Below, in pieces: positions 11,703 to 23,092 of a stretch of DNA of 64,000 nucleotides. Source of the stretch: Inia geoffrensis (taxonomy: Eukaryota; Chordata; Mammalia; Artiodactyla; Iniidae); the NCBI GenBank assembly GCA_036417435.1, contig CM070912.1:22370055-22434054 (forward strand), read 5' to 3'. Positions within the stretch are counted from its first letter, which is position 1, and each line of letters begins with the position of its first letter. The position numbers and the translations under genes were made by a program. The notes beneath the pieces are model-generated. The model made no database searches. It was given only the letters and a program-made list of their open reading frames with translations, and was not told the DNA's origin.

Positions 11703-11781
11703 TCCTGTGCTCCGCAACGGGAGAGGCCACAACAGTGAGAGGCCCGCATACCGCAAAAAAACCCCAAAACAACAGCAACAA
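11703..11781 (+). mobile_element. CHR-type SINE 3' half, right partner of an inverted SINE pair
   Basis: Only the 3' part of the element is present ('ctgtgctccgcaacgggaga' to the A-rich tail). It is followed by aaaagctgtttctc (11782-11795), the reverse complement of the sequence next to the head of the left SINE. Confidence 0.9.
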
Positions 11782-11795
11782 AAAAGCTGTTTCTC

Positions 11796-14350
11796 GAAGA
11801 AACATAACTTTTTCCAACAGAGGAAAGACAATCAGAATTAATAGATAGCTGGAACTGCCTTATTCTCTATTATTCCAAATAGATTGCTAAGCCATGTGAG
11901 ATGGAAAGACGGTCAGGATCCCAAATCCCTGAATCTTCGACTGGCTAGGTAAGTCAGACTGTAAGCTACAAGGCAGTGAGAAGGTTGCTAAGAGAACAAC
12001 TGAATTTCTCTTACAGGTATCTAACTCCACCTTCAGCGACAAAAGCCGAGGGAGGCAGGGACTGTTTCGTTCCTCAGGGGTCAAGGGACAGGATGCTCCT
12101 GTACGATGGATTAACTTTTTGTAACTTAAAAAATTTCCTTCAATTCAGAAGATTCTCCTAAATTTAGGGTCATTTTCTGTTGGGGTCCGTGTGTTAATTA
12201 ATGTTCCCCCACCCCCCCGCCCCCGGCCCCAGGAGAGAGCAGTAGGTTCTTCAGGAGTCCTGGTGGATTAGAGGCTGGGGCCCTGGGGCAGAGATGGCCA
12301 GAGATCAGCACCGTGAGAAGCTGTAGGCCCTGCCTATAAATACCTCAGCAGATGACATCAGACAAACCTTGTCACCAAGCTAGTCCTTGCTCTTTAAAAA
12401 TCTAGCTGTTGAGTAGTTTTCAGTCCTTGTCAGCATTGGAAGAAAATTTCATTGAAAGAGGGGATGTAGGGGATACCTTTAAAAGACCAAAGAAGGAGAT
12501 TTTATAGGGTTGGAGAGAAAATGAAAAGAAAAAATTATAAACTAATAGGTTTCATGGAAAGTTTGGCAGGAAATTATGTTTCTGTGTAATAGAAAATGCA
12601 TCTTTGCAAAGGAGGCTAGGCATATAAAATTCACATTTAGGGAAGATTCCTGGCACACAGAAGGTACTTAGAGGTTAGCTAGCATTAGATTGGACTTCCG
12701 TTTTGGAAGAGTCTGGGTAGGAAGGATGGTTTCTAACCCCTACAGCGTAAAACAAAAATTGCATATTCAAAATCACCTTGAATTACTTAGAAAGGGACAA
12801 TGATGGAGACAGCAAGTCATGTTTCACTCAGTTCAGCACAGCCAGTTTTTCCTCCAATGTAAGAACAGGTCAGTGTTTCATTGACTGACCACCAGATAAA
12901 GCAGTTGGCTTGAGTTCACAGGCCTTATATTGCTTTAGAAATACTTAACTTTAAACGTCAGAACCACCTCTTGGTAGGGAAATGCTTCCACAATGAGATC
13001 AGATAGGAGAGTGACTGATGGAATAGCAGGCTGATGTCTCCTAATTGAAGCGAGGCTGGGGTATGTGCTCACCGAATGGCCGTGGAGGGGCCAACATGCC
13101 TACCAGCACATTTACATTTCTCTCTCTCCATCAAAGGCCTGTAGCTGCATTTGTGTTAAATATGTACATGCTGTATCTCTACTGACACAGTATGATACTT
13201 GCTCTCCATGTCACTGCCAAACCCTGTAGTACTTACTTATCCTGAGCATGAAAAGCTATGTTCCTGCTCACAGGAACGGGTTTTGAAATTGAAATATACA
13301 TATTTTAAATTAGAGAATCTGTGTGACAAGTGAATCCTAAATCTAGGTATGGGCAGGAAGTTATCAACTGCTACTTTTGAGGATCACAAGGCCATTCTGG
13401 AAAACAGTAGAGAGAGACCAAAATCACTAGAGATTTTTCTTTAGTGGTGATTACCCAGCCCCTTTGGAGGTAAGGGAATGACGCTGACATACAAATGAAC
13501 TGCCATGGGAATCTCACCTGTATCCACACATGCAGGGGTGTAAGTCCTTTATGTTTTGATCTCTACTTGTCCCATTTCAGTCTGGATATAATCTGAAAGC
13601 CAGCTTAGCTCTTGTACTTCCTAATTCTGTTAATGTAAAATTCTCATAATGAATGCAGTATGAGTTTCTAGTGAGCCTTTCAGATCCTAAGTGTATCCAA
13701 AGTAATTATAGGCTTTAAGATAAACTAAACATATGCATTTACCTAAGACATGAATTTTGTGTATGTGTATGTCTGGGGCAGAGATGGGTCTCATATAAAA
13801 TTTCAGTGAAAAACCGTGATTGATCCAATGATGCGCTTTTTAAGGAGAGTTTATGTGGAAATTGGAAGTGTCAAAAGACAACAAAGCACACACAAAAAGC
13901 CCACTTTTAAGCAAATCTATAACTTGAAAAAAAAAAAAAAAGCCTAAAAATATTCTGAGGGGTGGTATATAGTTTTATAGTAGCCATGAGAACTTCCAGC
14001 AACTGGCTAATTTCTTCCTATCAGCTGGCATGTCTGGCGATCGGCATTCCCTTGAAGAGCTTTGTCACCCTTCAGTCTTCTGCCCACAGGCCTTAGTCTT
14101 GTTTCCAGATGATGCTTCAGTGAGGATATAAGGTCCATGACCTCTAGGGTTAGTGTTGTCCACTCAGGCAGCAAGATCCTGACAAACTGTAGTGATGTGT
14201 GAGCACACATCATGGGGTGAGTACCAGTATTTCGAAGGTTTTAGGAAGATACTTGGATTTTTGCTCCTAATCAAGAAGAGCTTTGTTGTCTGGTTTACAT
14301 TTAAGACCTAGTTGGTTCATCATTCTCAGAAAAAACCTTTTTTTTCTGGG
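11796..14350. other. LYRM1 3' UTR and DNAH3-LYRM1 intergenic DNA
   Basis: Tail-to-tail interval. The part next to 14350 should be LYRM1 3' UTR, of unknown length. A C-rich tract lies at 12206-12231 and an A15 run at 13927. No gene or repeat was recognised elsewhere. Confidence 0.5.
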
Positions 14351-14467
14351 TTAGGAAACTTCATCGTGAGACTTGAGATATACTGGTTTGGAAAATTTCC
14401 TCAGTTTCTCCTGGCTTCGAAGTCCCCGGCCTCGTAGTGGGGTAAGGCCCATAGGAGGTAGATGAAT
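14351..14467 (-). CDS. LYRM1: LYRM1 last coding exon with stop codon
   Basis: The exon is 117 nt reading [20 protein letters not shown] and ending SHDEVS, then TAA (complement of 14351-14353). The acceptor CAG is the complement of 14468-14470, next to a short (AAT)n run. No canonical AATAAA or ATTAAA was found on this strand down to about 12 kb, so the 3' end of the mRNA is unplaced. TATAAA-type variants occur near 13975 and 12510. Confidence 0.95.
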   Translation of the reverse strand: MHLPPMGLTPLRGRGLRSQEKLRKFSKPVYLKSHDEVS

Positions 14468-17400
14468 CTGAATAATAATAATAATATTAAGAATTATATT
14501 CATTGCAGCAGCTTATATTTACTAAGTACCATGCTCTCTGCTAAGTGCTAACTCTATACTGACTCATGATTCCTTATAGTCCTTATACACATTAATCCTC
14601 AATATAATCTCCTAGAGAATTATTATTCTAATATTCACAGATGAGAAAATGGAGGTTCAGGTTAAATAACTTGCTCAAGATTATACACTAAGTGATAGAA
14701 CCAGGATTTGAACCCAGATCTGTATGATTCCAAAGCTTGTGCTCTTCTTTGCCATATTTCCTACATGGAGGAAAAAACCACAGATCACACAGTGAGATGA
14801 GAGTCCAAAGAAGGTGAGGAAAAAAGTGTATACACAAAGATGTTCTTTGCATAGTGGAAAACTGGGACCAACACAAATGTCTAGTGAAAGGGTGGGTGCT
14901 GGTTAAATTATGGCATATTCTTACAACAGGATACAATGCATCCATTTTAAAAGGTATCCAAAAGAGAGGAAGTAAAATAAATAGGTGATAAACAGTATGC
15001 CTAGGGTCCCATGTACTTTAAGAAAATGTACGTACATGAGTATAGAAAAAAAGACTAGAAGGATATATTACCAAACTGTTAGGCTGAGCAAATACAATAT
15101 AAAATTGCTGTTTTTGTAGGTCAAGAGTAGAATATTGGCAATTTCATATGGTCCAACTCAACAGTTATAGTGGTCACTTCCACAGGGTGAGAATTTTTGA
15201 CAATTTTCACTTCCTACCTTATGCATTCCTTTAATATTTGAATTTTATTCTTTCATTAACAATAAACCTGTGTTTTACAATAAGCAAAATAAAAATATTT
15301 CCATAAAAAAGGTGAAAGTCAGAAGAGAAAGCTATGTAAATGTGAGCTGGCTTTCCCTTCCATATAAGGGAAAGAAATCAGGCGTTCATTGACATTTTAG
15401 TCTGTTGTGATGGGCTGGTGGCCACGCAAGGGTAGCTTATTTCCAACATGCCTGCTACAGTAGCTCTAGACTTCTCAGCAAACACTAGCCCTCTTGGTAC
15501 ACATTCTTGGAAATAACTGGGTTGACAAGGATAAGTACACACCACATGTTAACTGGAGTCACACTTACTGGCCTTGGATAAGGAATCTGGTAATGTAGTC
15601 CAATTTCAATCCTGGCTGTGCACTCATCTATACACTGTTTAATCAGGTCTGTGTCTGTAAGCTATTAAAAGGGAAAAAATAGGTGAGATTGTTAGCATCT
15701 TTCCAATGCTACATAAAGTATAGGTATACATTTTCTTAAACTTTTTTCAGTTCATTAGCCACTGAATTAAATATTGGTAATTAAAAAAATCAAAAGCAAT
15801 TCAGTATAAAATTTAGTGGATTTAACTTTTAAAAATTATTGAGGTAGATAATACAAGCACATGGTAAAAATAATTCAAATAATACAAAAGGATATAATGT
15901 AAAACAAAGTCTCCCTCTTCTTCCTGTCTCCCAGTTCCCCTTCTCGGAGACAACAATTATCAGAAGTTTCTTGTTTGTTCTTCCAGGGATATTATATGCA
16001 TATATAAGTATACCTCTGTAAACTCAGCATTTTTTCTTATAAAAATGAAAGTTCTGAACCTTGCCTTTTCACCAACAACTTGAAGCTCCTTCTATATTTA
16101 CACATACAGAGAGCTGCCCCATTCTTTTTAACAGCTGCACAAAATTCCAATTTAACCAATCTTCTACTGATGGACATTTAGGTTATTTCCAATCTTTTGC
16201 CATTATAAACAGTGGATTCCTCTAAAAATTTTTTTGGCTCACATGCAAATATATTTGAAAGATCATTTCCTAGAGAGAGAACTGCTAGGTTAAAGGGTTC
16301 ATGCTTTTTTAATTCTCACAGATATTCCCTGTAGATTCAAATTACCCTCTAAGAGGCTCTACCAATTTACATTCCTAAGAACAATCCATAAATTATATCC
16401 CCACCAACAATGAACAACAGTGCTTCTTCATATCCTCCCCTTGTTGATCAAGTTACTTTCAAGTAACCCAATTATCAGCAAGTGCTGTCTAGAAACCCCG
16501 AGTAAGATATTGGAGAATGATCCACCTTCTATTTTGAACTGTAAACTGTCTTGCTCATTAGCGAGGAAAAGAAATGACATTTGAAATTTCAAAACAGTTA
16601 AATTGTGGTAGTCCAATTTCAAGTAAAGGAATGAAAAGTTCATTCTGAAAAACAGAAAGCCAGGTAGGAGAAGGGGAGAAACCGTTTCATTCCAAGGATG
16701 GAAAATGAGTCAACACATGCCTCTGCTAAGAGTTTGTAAGTGGGCCTCAAAGCAGAGCTGGGATTGCATGAGCCCCAGATGACACCCACAGTGAAGTCTG
16801 GGCCATCGTGGCTTGGAAATTCCAAGGCCATTCTGTCCTATGGTACCTCTTGGAGTAAAGTTCCAGAAACTGCAACACATAGAAAGAACCACAGCTGAGT
16901 CCCTTGGGACAGAGGCTCAGCTTTCTGACCTCTATATTTCTCAGAAGCTATTGCTCTGATGTCCACCTTGGGAGTAGATTTCCATGTTCTCATTTGCTCA
17001 TTAGGATTTAGACCAATTAATGAGATACCTTTGGGTTATTATTATTATTAAGCACTTGTAGCAAGTGAGGTTACAAGAGACTACTTATGTCTACATGAGG
17101 GATTAGGAAGAAAGAAGCCCCTAATAAAGATGTGGTTAAGGGGGCTGAGGGCTCGTGGGGCTCCAGCTGTCCATGTGAACAAGTTGGGTTAGAGTTCTCC
17201 AAATCAGTCATTCAGAGGCTGCCTGCATGATTCTGCCATATCCATAACTACCTATACTAATATTAAACTTTTTCTTTAAATGGACTCTCTAAGCACAGTG
17301 CTTGCAAAATTATCTGATACTGTTTTCTTTCTAATACATGGTAAAACAAGTAGGTATTTAATTAAATTAATTTTTTTTTTCTTTTGTGGTACGCGGGCCT

Positions 17401-20394
17401 CTCACTGTTGTGGCCTCTCCCGTTGCGGAGCACAGGCTCCGGACGCGCAGGCTCAGCGGCCATGGCTCACGGGCGTAGCCGCTCCGCAGCATGTGGGATC
17501 TTCCCGGACCGGGGCACGAACCCGCATCCCCTGCATCAGCAGGCGGACTCTCAACCACTGCGCCACCAGGGAAGCCCCAGTATTTTATAAATTTATTTAT
17601 TTTTGGTCTCCGTTGCTGCACACGGGCTTTCTCTAGTTGCGGCGAGCAGCGGCCACTCTTCGTTGAGGCATGCAGGCTTCTCATTGCGGTGGCTTCTCTT
17701 GGTGCGGCGCACAGGCTCTAGGCACATGGGCTTCACCACTGGCAAATACGCCTCCCTCTGGCTCACACCACATTGGGCCAATTCAAGCAGAGGCAAATAA
17801 AGGATTATTATTGCCTTAACTGAAAACCCAAAGGGTCTTGGGCAGTAGTTAGGTGAGTGAACCTGCAAAGGTTTACTGGGCACATACTACTATGATATCC
17901 CCAGCACCAGACTAGACACTGTGAGGCCATGGTCCCTGCCTTCAACTATCAAGGATATTACCTTGGCAGAACAACTCTGACACAATGGTATATAATCAAC
18001 AAGGGCAATGACTGCTACAGACTGCTATCTAGATTCCTATATAGCAGAGTAGCTGGCCATCATGGGGTTGGGTGAGGGTAGAGAACTTGAGGAAGACTTC
18101 CTGGAGAAGATCAACTGAATCAAAGTATTTGTAAATGCTCATTAATTTAGTGACAACCACAAGGCAGGGCCCATGAGATATACTAGAAAAGGATAAGAAA
18201 CTGTGTATGTGCTCAAGGAACTGACTATCTGGTTAAGGAGGCCATACCAACATAAATAAAACAAACAAGAAAAAAAAAAAAGAGAGAATATCACCAACTA
18301 ATTAGGAGTAGGTATAGCTCAGTGGTCTGCAAAATTTTTTTTTTTTTTTTTTGCGGTACGCGGGCCTCTCACCGCTGCGGCCTCTCGCGCTGCAGAGCAC
18401 AGGCTCCGGACGTGCAGGCTCAGCGACCATGGCTCAGAGGCCCAGCCGCTCCGCGGCATGTGGGATCCTCCCAGACCAGGGCACGAACCCGTGTCCCCTG
18501 CATCGGCAGGCGGACCCCCAACCACTGCACCACCAGGGAAGCCCCCTCTGCAAAATTTTTGATCATATACTTCTTTCAATAAAAAATTTCTGAGCCCTGA
18601 GAATTCCCTGGTGGTCCAGTGGTTAGGACTTGGCACTTTCACTGCTGTGGCCTGGGTTCAATCCCTGGTCAGGGAACTAAGATCCCACAAGCCACACAGT
18701 GTGGCCAAAAAAAAAAAAAAATTTTCTGAGCCCCATATGTGTATTTATAAGTTTATTAAATATATTAATAATTCCATTATAAATATATATAAAATAGACA
18801 TTTTTAAAAGAGCAATAAAAATAAATAGAAACAGCACTTACAATATTTTACTTCTATTCCTCAAAGGACTATTTCAGGACCTTGGGGGGTACATACACTC
18901 TAATGTGGTATGCATGCTCTATGGTAAGAGCAGAAAAAATTCACAAGCAGGTTGGATTTAAAAGCAGGGAGACTTCAGGGATTATGAGAAGGGAAGGATA
19001 TTGTAGATTGAGACGGTTTCTTGTGTAGCACTACCCCAATTGTAATTTTACATTTCTATCTAACTCTGAAACATCTTTCAGGGACCCTGTCTCGGTTTTG
19101 CTCAGTTATATCCCTGATGTCTAGGCTGGTGTTTGGAACATGGTAGACACTCAGCTACTTGTTGAATAAAAGAATGAGAGCAATGGGTCACAAAATAGTG
19201 GCAGGAGCTATGACAGAAATGGGAAAGCTGGGAAGGGGAGGTGTTCTTGTGGAAAGATGAGTTCTGCTTTGGGCTATTATGCTTGCGGTGAGTTCCTGCA
19301 GGTGGCTGATGACAGGTCAAGATATGGGATCTTGGAACCATGGTCTCGGGGCCTCTCAGTGCAGAGGGCTGACCTTCAGAGGACGCTTACAGCTGGTAAG
19401 AGTGTGTGTGAAGAAGACAGGGCAGAAAAAGGAGACTGAGATGGGGTCAGAGAGGGAAAAGTAAAGAGTAAATTGTCGGGAAGTTTCACAAAGTGAAGAG
19501 TGACCGTGCTGAATCCATGAGATCAATGAGAAAGAGGCAAGAAAAGTCAGGAGCTGAAAGCCTCCTTCCATGCTTAGGGCCAGGCAGTCTTCCTAAGGAG
19601 CTGACAGCTAGATGCTTTATGGTTTGTCGAACCAAGCCTCTTGGAATGGTTTTTGGCTCCCTGGTGTCTGGGTTCAACTAGCAAATGGAGGCACTATTTT
19701 ACCCAATTTTGAGGTCCCAAAGAGCAAAGTCTCTCTGCCAGCCAAAGAGGCTTGAGTTCAAAGCTAAGTTATGAAGGGAACCCCATCTTAAACCTATTCT
19801 CTTCCCTCTGAATGGGTTTATGCTTGGAGGCTCTGAATAGCTTACGAATTGTAAAAAAAAAAAAAAACAAATTTAACTGCGCACCTCCTGTGGGAGTGGC
19901 TGACAACAGGCACAGTGTGTGAGGAACCTATCCTACCCTGAAAATTCTCATTGGCCTGACTCAGGTCACCTGGCTCATGGGGTCTTCTGAAGATGCTGAG
20001 CCACTTACCCCGCTGGACTGAGACCTGAAAAGAGTGAAGAGAGAAGCCCGGGCTGGGCTCTGCTTTTCAGTGGTTGGGCAAGCCAGCTATGCTGTGCCTC
20101 TGGCCCTTCCGGCTCCACACTCTGCCACTCTGCCTTGTGCTGCTCAGTCCTCTCAACTTTAGGACAGAAAAGAAATGAACAAGCACCACAAGAAATTGCT
20201 CTCCTCCTTGCAACCTCCAGCTAGAACCTACTTACATCTTTGTTTTTCTGAAACAGAGTTCTGGCTTCATTTAATATGTACTGTCTCTCTTTAATGGTGT
20301 CTTCCATCTGCCCTGATGCAGCCTGCCATTTCCTCGCAAGCCTGAAAATTCTGCGGTAGAGGCCAAGAACTTCTTGTCGTGTTGCCGTTGTCAT
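14351..20394 (-). CDS. LYRM1: LYRM1, LYR motif-containing protein 1, complete CDS in three coding exons
   Basis: The CDS is complement(14351-14467, 15569-15661, 20236-20394), 369 nt giving 122 residues plus TAA, the length I know for mammalian LYRM1. All junctions are phase 0 with consensus GT/AG. The N-terminus reads [18 protein letters not shown], with the family's Leu-Tyr-Arg tripeptide at residues 12-14 and Phe17 following it. The C-terminus ends SHDEVS. LYR proteins are small three-helix proteins, many of them mitochondrial, that bind acyl carrier protein and assist Fe-S or respiratory-complex assembly; the exact role of LYRM1 is less settled. No disabling change is visible. The start was chosen because it gives the conserved N-terminus; the 16 in-frame residues upstream lie in intron or leader. 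The gene is tail-to-tail with DNAH3 and head-to-head with DCUN1D3. Confidence 0.96.
14470..14745 (-). repeat. MIR SINE in a LYRM1 intron
   Basis: Reversed MIR core ('acagatgagaaaatggaggt', 'accaggatttgaacccagat') next to a short (AAT)n run. It lies directly upstream (on the LYRM1 strand) of the last coding exon. Confidence 0.8.
14790..15310 (+). repeat. Old L1 (L1M type) 3' end
   Basis: 'aaaatgtacgtacatgagta' and the A-rich 3' end pattern; strongly diverged. Confidence 0.5.
15569..15661 (-). CDS. LYRM1: LYRM1 second coding exon
   Basis: The exon is 93 nt (31 codons), reading [20 protein letters not shown] through to YQIPYPRP. The acceptor AG is the complement of 15662-15663, preceded by a T-rich tract. 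The donor is GTAAGT (complement of 15563-15568). Confidence 0.96.
15830..16440 (-). repeat. Old L1 fragment
   Basis: Reversed L1 ORF2/3' region: 'gatggacatttaggttattt', 'accaatttacattcctaaga'. It lies in the LYRM1 intron. Confidence 0.65.
16441..17364. other. LYRM1 intron, no recognised feature
   Basis: Unique-looking sequence with a small (ATT)n run at 17038. Confidence 0.6.
17371..17577 (-). mobile_element. CHR-type SINE
   Basis: T-rich tail at left, SINE head at right; highly similar to the other copies. No clear target-site duplication. Confidence 0.93.
17585..17745 (-). mobile_element. CHR-type SINE fragment, older copy
   Basis: Carries the 3' part of the long CHR form ('tttatttttggtctccgttg', 'agttgcggcgagcagcggcc') and lacks the tRNA-like head. 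It adjoins the SINE at 17371. Confidence 0.8.
17865..18240 (-). repeat. L2-like LINE fragment
   Basis: Reversed L2 pattern ('gaggccatggtccctgcctt', 'ggaagacttcctggagaaga'). Confidence 0.5.
18340..18546 (-). mobile_element. CHR-type SINE
   Basis: Flanked by a perfect 14-bp target-site duplication (tctgcaaaattttt) at 18326-18339 and 18547-18560. Confidence 0.95.
18601..18720 (+). mobile_element. Short tRNA-Glu-type SINE
   Basis: About 110-bp form: 'ccctggtggtccagtggtta' to 'gtggcc' plus an A tail. Flanked by tttctgagccc on both sides. Confidence 0.93.
19080..19175 (+). repeat. L2 LINE 3' end
   Basis: 'ggaccctgtctcggttttgc' and 'cagctacttgttgaataaaa' match the sense 3' end of L2. Confidence 0.7.
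19176..20235. other. LYRM1 intron, no recognised feature
   Basis: Open frames here (e.g. 19257-19681) show no family resemblance or coding signature. An A16 run lies at 19852. Confidence 0.5.
20236..20394 (-). CDS. LYRM1: LYRM1 first coding exon (start codon, LYR motif)
   Basis: ATG is the complement of 20392-20394. The exon encodes 53 residues, ending TLFQKNKD, before the donor GTAAGT-type site (complement of 20231-20235). The LYR motif is in this exon. The acceptor may be the AG directly before the ATG (20395-20396), preceded by a pyrimidine-rich tract, so little or no leader may belong to this exon. Confidence 0.96.
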
Positions 20395-21229
20395 CTTCCG
20401 ACCCACCAAAATAGAAGAGGAAAAATTTGCATAAAAATTCAATTTGACAGTAGGCAGGGAGGCAGCTGTACATTTTAAAAAATCAAGCTCTTTAATTAGT
20501 CTAGAAATAAATCCTCTTTCTGAACAGATCTGTTTGCTAACATTGCCAGAACAGTGTTATATGAATACCAGCAGTCTCCTAGATGGCCTTGTACATCATC
20601 CCATGGTTAAAGGTTGCTCAACCTTGCTGTTTGCCATGATGGCCATTTTTATGAACATGACAAAACCAAAATGCACATTTAGTGTTCTTTAAACCAGTAT
20701 ATTCTTTGCCAGAATATCTTAGGAATGATGCTTTTAGTGTATATTCTGGTAAAATTACATCACTAACCTGAGTGCATAGGAGAAGCCACATTTTGAATAA
20801 CTGAATTTTCTAGTTAAGTGTGAACTTGAGTTTAACACAGGGATAACAAACTCAAGTGCCTCTGGAGCCTGGCAGGTAACAAAATGAGGGAAACTGGCTG
20901 GGTGGGGACAGTGGCCAACTAGAGAAGATGTACCCCCTTGAAAGGGGACAGTTGCTACTCTGCCCCAGCCAGCTGCTGTCATGTAGAATTGAGGGCCTAA
21001 GGGTGCCAGATTTCCTGATAGCTTAACAATAGGTGGCAGTCGAGATTTTTAAAATATGAAACTTCAAAAAAGACAGTAATTCCTTATTTTTGAAAATGTG
21101 AGTACCAAACATAAAATGAATCTGCAGGCTCAATTCCACCCAGAGTTTGTCAGGTTGCAAACTGTTTTTTAGTTCATCATAACCTTGTTGAAAATATTTC
21201 TCAAAATTGTTGGTCTACTTCCTTGTCCA
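20395..21229. other. LYRM1 5' leader/intron, no recognised repeat
   Basis: Sequence upstream of the LYRM1 start codon, up to the L1 cluster. No further exon recognised. Confidence 0.5.
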
Positions 21230-21842
21230 CATAAGAACTGTATAATAAGTACAACTGAAAATCTCTGATGACTGAAGATCTTGTGGCCCCTCCAGGATTT
21301 GACTGCAGGACTTCAACAGGACTAGGAGAAAAAGAGACTCCACTCTTGGAGGGCACACACAATGTAGTGTCAGCATCAGGACCTGGGGAAAGGAGCAGTG
21401 ACCCAATAGGAGGCTGAACCAGACCTACCTGCTGGTGTTGGAGGGTTTCCTGCAGAGGTGGGGGGCAGCTGTGGCTCACCCCAAGGACAAGAACATTAGC
21501 AGCCGAAGTTCTGGGAAGTACTCCTTGGTGTTAGCCCTCCCAGAGTCTACCATTAGCCCCACCAAAGAGCCTGTAGGCTCCAGTGCTGGCTCTCCTCAGG
21601 CCAAACAACCAACAGGGAGGGAACTCAGCCCCACCCATCAGCAGACAAGTGGATTAAAGTTTTACTGAGCTCTGCCCACCAGAGCAACACCCAGCTCTAC
21701 CCACGACTAGTCCCTCCTGTCAGGAAGCTTGCACAAGCCTCTTAGAGAGCCTCATCCACCAGAGGGCAGACAGCAGAAGCCAGAAGATCTGCAATCCTGC
21801 AGCCTGTGGAATGTAAACCACACTCACAGAAAGATAGACAAA

Positions 21843-22743
21843 ATGAAAAGGCAGAGGACTATATACCAGATGAAGGAACAAGATAAACCCCAGAAAAACA
21901 ACTAAATGAAGTACAGATAGGCAACCTTCCAGAAAAAGAATTCAGAATAATGATAGTGAAGATGATCCAGGACCTCGGAAAAAGAATGGAGGCAGAGATC
22001 GAGAAGATGCAAGACCTGTTTAACAAAGACCTAGAAGAATTAAAGAACAAACAAACAGAGATGAACAACACAATAACTGAAATGAAAAATACACTAGAGG
22101 GAATCAATAGCAGAACAGCTGAGGCAGAAGAACGGATAAGTGACCTGGAAGACAGAATGGTGGAATTCACTGCTGCGGAACAGAATAAAGAAAAAAGAAT
22201 TGAAAGAACTGAAGACAGCATAAGAGACCTCTGGGACAACATTAAACACATTAACATTAGCATTATAGAGGTCCCAGAAGGAAAAGAGAGAGGGAAAGGA
22301 CCCGAGGAAATATTTGAAGAGATTATAGTTGAAAACTTCCCAAACATGGGAAAGGAAATAGCCAGCCAAGTCCAGGAAGTGCAGAGAGTCCCAGGCAGGA
22401 TAAACCCAAGGAGAAACATGCCGAGACACATAGTAATCAAATAGACAAAAATTAAAGACAAAGAAAAATTATTAAAACAGGGGAAAAATGACAAATAACA
22501 TACAAGGGAACTCCCCTAAGGTTAACAGCTGATTACTCAGATGAAACTCTACAAGCCAGAAGGGAGGGGCACGATATATTTAAAGTGATGAAAGGGAAGA
22601 ACCTACAACCAAGATTACTCTACCCGGCAAGGATCTCATTCAGATTCAATGGAGAAATCAAAAGCTTTACAGACAAGCAAAAGCTAAGAGAATTGAGCAC
22701 CACCAAACCAGCTCTACAACAAATGCTAAAGGAACTTCTCTAA
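21843..22743 (+). pseudogene. L1 copy A ORF1 (RNA-binding protein), inactivated
   Basis: L1 ORF1p is a coiled-coil RNA chaperone that coats L1 RNA. The ATG at 21843 reads MKRQRTIYQMKEQ, then loses frame within 20 codons. The main frame, open at 21950-22443, carries the heptad-rich coiled coil (MEAEIEKMQDLFNKDLEELK...) and ends at a TAG at 22441-22443, followed by further shifts. The C-terminal part ends at TAA 22741-22743. Confidence 0.85.
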
Positions 22744-22873
22744 GTGAGAAACACAAGGGAAGAAAAGGACCTACAAAAAAACCCCTAAAACAATTAAGAA
22801 AGTGGTAATAGGAACATACATATCGATAATTACATGTGAATGGATTAAATGCTCCAACAAAAAGACACAGGCT

Positions 22874-23059
22874 GGGGCTTCCCTGGTGGCGCAGTGGTTG
22901 AGAGTCCGCCTGCTGATGCAGGGGACACGGGTTCGTGCCCCGGTCCGGGAAGATCCCACATGACGTGGAGCGGCTGGGCCCGTGAGCCATGGCCTGTACA
23001 TCTGGAGCCTCTGCTCCGCAACGGGAGAGGCCACAAAGGTGAGAGGCCTACGTACTGCG

Positions 23060-23085
<26 letters not shown>
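22874..23085 (+). mobile_element. CHR-type SINE nested in L1 copy A
   Basis: Inserted in the L1 ORF2 endonuclease region. Target-site duplication aaaaagacacaggct at 22859-22873 and 23086-23100. It is therefore younger than the L1. Confidence 0.95.

Positions 23086-23092
<7 letters not shown>

Noticed and set aside
12330..12370. TATA-like 'cctataaatacc' as a promoter
   Set aside because: An isolated AT-rich match in intergenic DNA with no exon, CpG island or initiator nearby.
17280..17721. Recurrent Arg/Pro/Ser-rich open frames, similar at many positions (also 11304-11676, 18319-18593, 46392-46733, 55446-55786)
   Set aside because: All are translations of the same CHR SINE in different frames and not a protein family.
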